Source: Enorma burkinafasonensis (lineage in GTDB: Bacteria > Actinomycetota > Coriobacteriia > Coriobacteriales > Coriobacteriaceae). From it: a stretch of DNA of 64,000 nt. Numbering within the stretch: the first letter of the stretch is position 1; each line of letters begins with the position of its first letter. The stretch covers positions 41,207 to 105,206 of the forward strand of contig NZ_LR597509.1 in the NCBI RefSeq assembly GCF_902150035.1, read 5' to 3'. Shown in pieces: positions 62,902 to 64,000 of this stretch. The notes beneath the pieces were generated by a model. That model saw only the letters and a list, made by a program, of their open reading frames with translations, made no database searches and was not told the origin of the DNA. Both the position numbers and the translations under genes were made by a program.

Positions 62902-63888
62902 ATGGAACTACCCAGCAAGCGTCCCGATGATATGGTCCGCATCACCACGCCCGAGCTCGCGCAGGCGTTCATCGACGAGCAGGTCGAGGCCCTGCGCGCC
63001 CAGATCGGCGACGGCAACGTGCTGCTCGCGCTCTCCGGCGGCGTCGACTCCTCCGTGGTCGCGGCGCTCCTCATCCGCGCGGTGGGCAAGCAGCTCATCT
63101 GCGTGCACGTGAACCACGGCCTTATGCGCAAGGGCGAGTCCGAGCAGGTCATCGACGTCTTCCGCAACCAGATGGACGCGAACCTCGTCTACGTGGATGC
63201 CACCGACCGCTTCCTGGGCCTGCTCGAGGGCGTGGCGGAGCCTGAGGCGAAGCGCAAGATCATCGGCGCCGAGTTCATCCGCGTCTTCGAGGAGGAGGCG
63301 CGCAAGGTCGCAGGCGAGGTGAGCTTCCTGGCGCAAGGCACCATCTACCCGGACATCGTCGAGTCCGACGGCGTGAAGGCGCATCACAACGTAGGCGGTC
63401 TGCCCGACGACCTGCAGTTCGAGCTCGTCGAGCCCGTGCGCCTGCTCTTTAAGGACGAGGTGCGCCAGGTTGGGCGCGCGCTCGGGCTGCCCGAGTCCAT
63501 GGTCGAGCGCCAGCCGTTCCCGGGCCCCGGTTTGGGCGTGCGCTGCCTAGGCGCGATCACGCGCGACCGCTTGGAGGCACTGCGCGAGGCCGATGCCATC
63601 CTGCGCGAGGAGTTCGATGCGGCAGGGCTCGCTGGCAAGGTGTGGCAGTACTTCGTCGTGGTGCCGGACATGCGCGCGACCGGCGTGCGCGACGGCAAGC
63701 GCGCCTACGAGTGGCCCGCCATCATCCGCGCCGTGAACACCGTCGACGCCATGACCGCAACGGTGCCGGAGCTCGACTGGTCGCTCATGAAGCGCATCGC
63801 CGATCGCATCTTGGCCGAGGTGCCGGGCATCTGCCGCGTAGCGATGGATCTCACGCCAAAGCCCATCGGAACGATCGAGTGGGAGTAG
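62902..63888 (+). CDS. guaA: GMP synthase ATP-pyrophosphatase subunit (no glutaminase domain)
   Basis: 328 residues; AAGGAG precedes the ATG by seven bases. PP-loop '[20 protein letters not shown]', '[20 protein letters not shown]', '[14 protein letters not shown]', and GuaA C-terminal motifs '[20 protein letters not shown]', '[19 protein letters not shown]'. Typical bacterial GuaA is ~510-525 residues with an N-terminal class I glutaminase; that domain is absent and not encoded in the 148 bases upstream. Either a separate GuaA glutaminase subunit exists elsewhere, as in archaea, or the enzyme uses ammonia. Makes GMP from XMP. Confidence 0.9.
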   Translation: MELPSKRPDDMVRITTPELAQAFIDEQVEALRAQIGDGNVLLALSGGVDSSVVAALLIRAVGKQLICVHVNHGLMRKGESEQVIDVFRNQMDANLVYVDATDRFLGLLEGVAEPEAKRKIIGAEFIRVFEEEARKVAGEVSFLAQGTIYPDIVESDGVKAHHNVGGLPDDLQFELVEPVRLLFKDEVRQVGRALGLPESMVERQPFPGPGLGVRCLGAITRDRLEALREADAILREEFDAAGLAGKVWQYFVVVPDMRATGVRDGKRAYEWPAIIRAVNTVDAMTATVPELDWSLMKRIADRILAEVPGICRVAMDLTPKPIGTIEWE

Positions 63889-64000
63889 GCCGATAGGGTT
63901 CTGACCTGCATTTTTGAGTGCCGCGCTGTGCCGCTGAGTTTCGTTTCGTACGACAGTCATGGCAAAGCCACCGGCGACGGCGGTGAGTAAATACGATAAT

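Noticed and set aside
1..64000. tRNA or rRNA genes
   Set aside because: I saw no cloverleaf with a TTCRANNC arm or rRNA sequence in the intergenic regions; a covariance-model scan was not possible.

Overview
The window reads as a chromosomal segment of a Coriobacteriia member, most like Collinsella or a close relative. The evidence is high GC with strong GC third-position bias, gut-anaerobe metabolism (a flavin-based lactate dehydrogenase/Etf complex with a ferredoxin-fused EtfA, fructose PTS, [FeFe] hydrogenase), and cell-wall proteins with LxATGD-type sorting signals. The genus call is inference from gene content; no rRNA or other marker settles it.

Layout. 0-8.2 kb is an accessory region of lower GC and many broken genes. 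It holds a helical-repeat protein, an IS21 istB fragment, a zinc-ribbon/LRR protein, a three-gene operon (ribbon-helix-helix fusion protein plus two tandem small Gly/His-rich paralogues), a decayed gene, and two convergent DinJ/PIN-type toxin-antitoxin pairs with similar palindromic operators. 8.2-14.7 kb, minus strand, is an operon of TerB_N protein, P-loop ATPase, membrane LytTR regulator and Lhr/BrxHI-like helicase. A deletion has fused the first two genes out of frame and removed the ATPase Walker A region. Its promoter carries an SOS-box-like sequence and a palindrome. 15-29.5 kb is metabolic: DUF554, an LctD/EtfB/EtfA complex, AzlCD, a cyclase-family hydrolase, a DeoR-fruK-fruA operon, an [FeFe] hydrogenase with an in-frame amber stop, and an HD hydrolase. 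purL follows (29.6-33.3 kb).

34.6-53.2 kb is the most striking part: five consecutive plus-strand genes for very large, secreted, beta-helix-type, sortase-anchored surface proteins (about 980-1300 residues), related through their C-terminal halves. Each has its own upstream motif in which a run of 5-9 G abuts the -10 hexamer. In four of them a -35-like hexamer lies 17-18 bases upstream. This is the architecture expected of promoters switched by slipped-strand changes in poly-G length, so the cluster looks like a phase-variable adhesin array. One member also carries an in-frame amber stop, and an orphan poly-G motif lies just upstream of the cluster.

53.3-64 kb is mostly housekeeping (ispF, cysS, rlmB, a NYN-domain gene, guaA ATP-PPase part). 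A lower-GC accessory block between cysS and rlmB contains a frameshifted YhcG-type nuclease, a DUF2971 protein with a membrane partner, an IS fragment, a flavodoxin, and an ogt/AlkA-like alkylation-repair pair.

Several short non-coding repeat families are scattered through the window: a ~140-bp pair of elements (one supplies the stop codon of fruK), a ~126-bp palindromic pair, a 23-bp tandem repeat and long hairpins.
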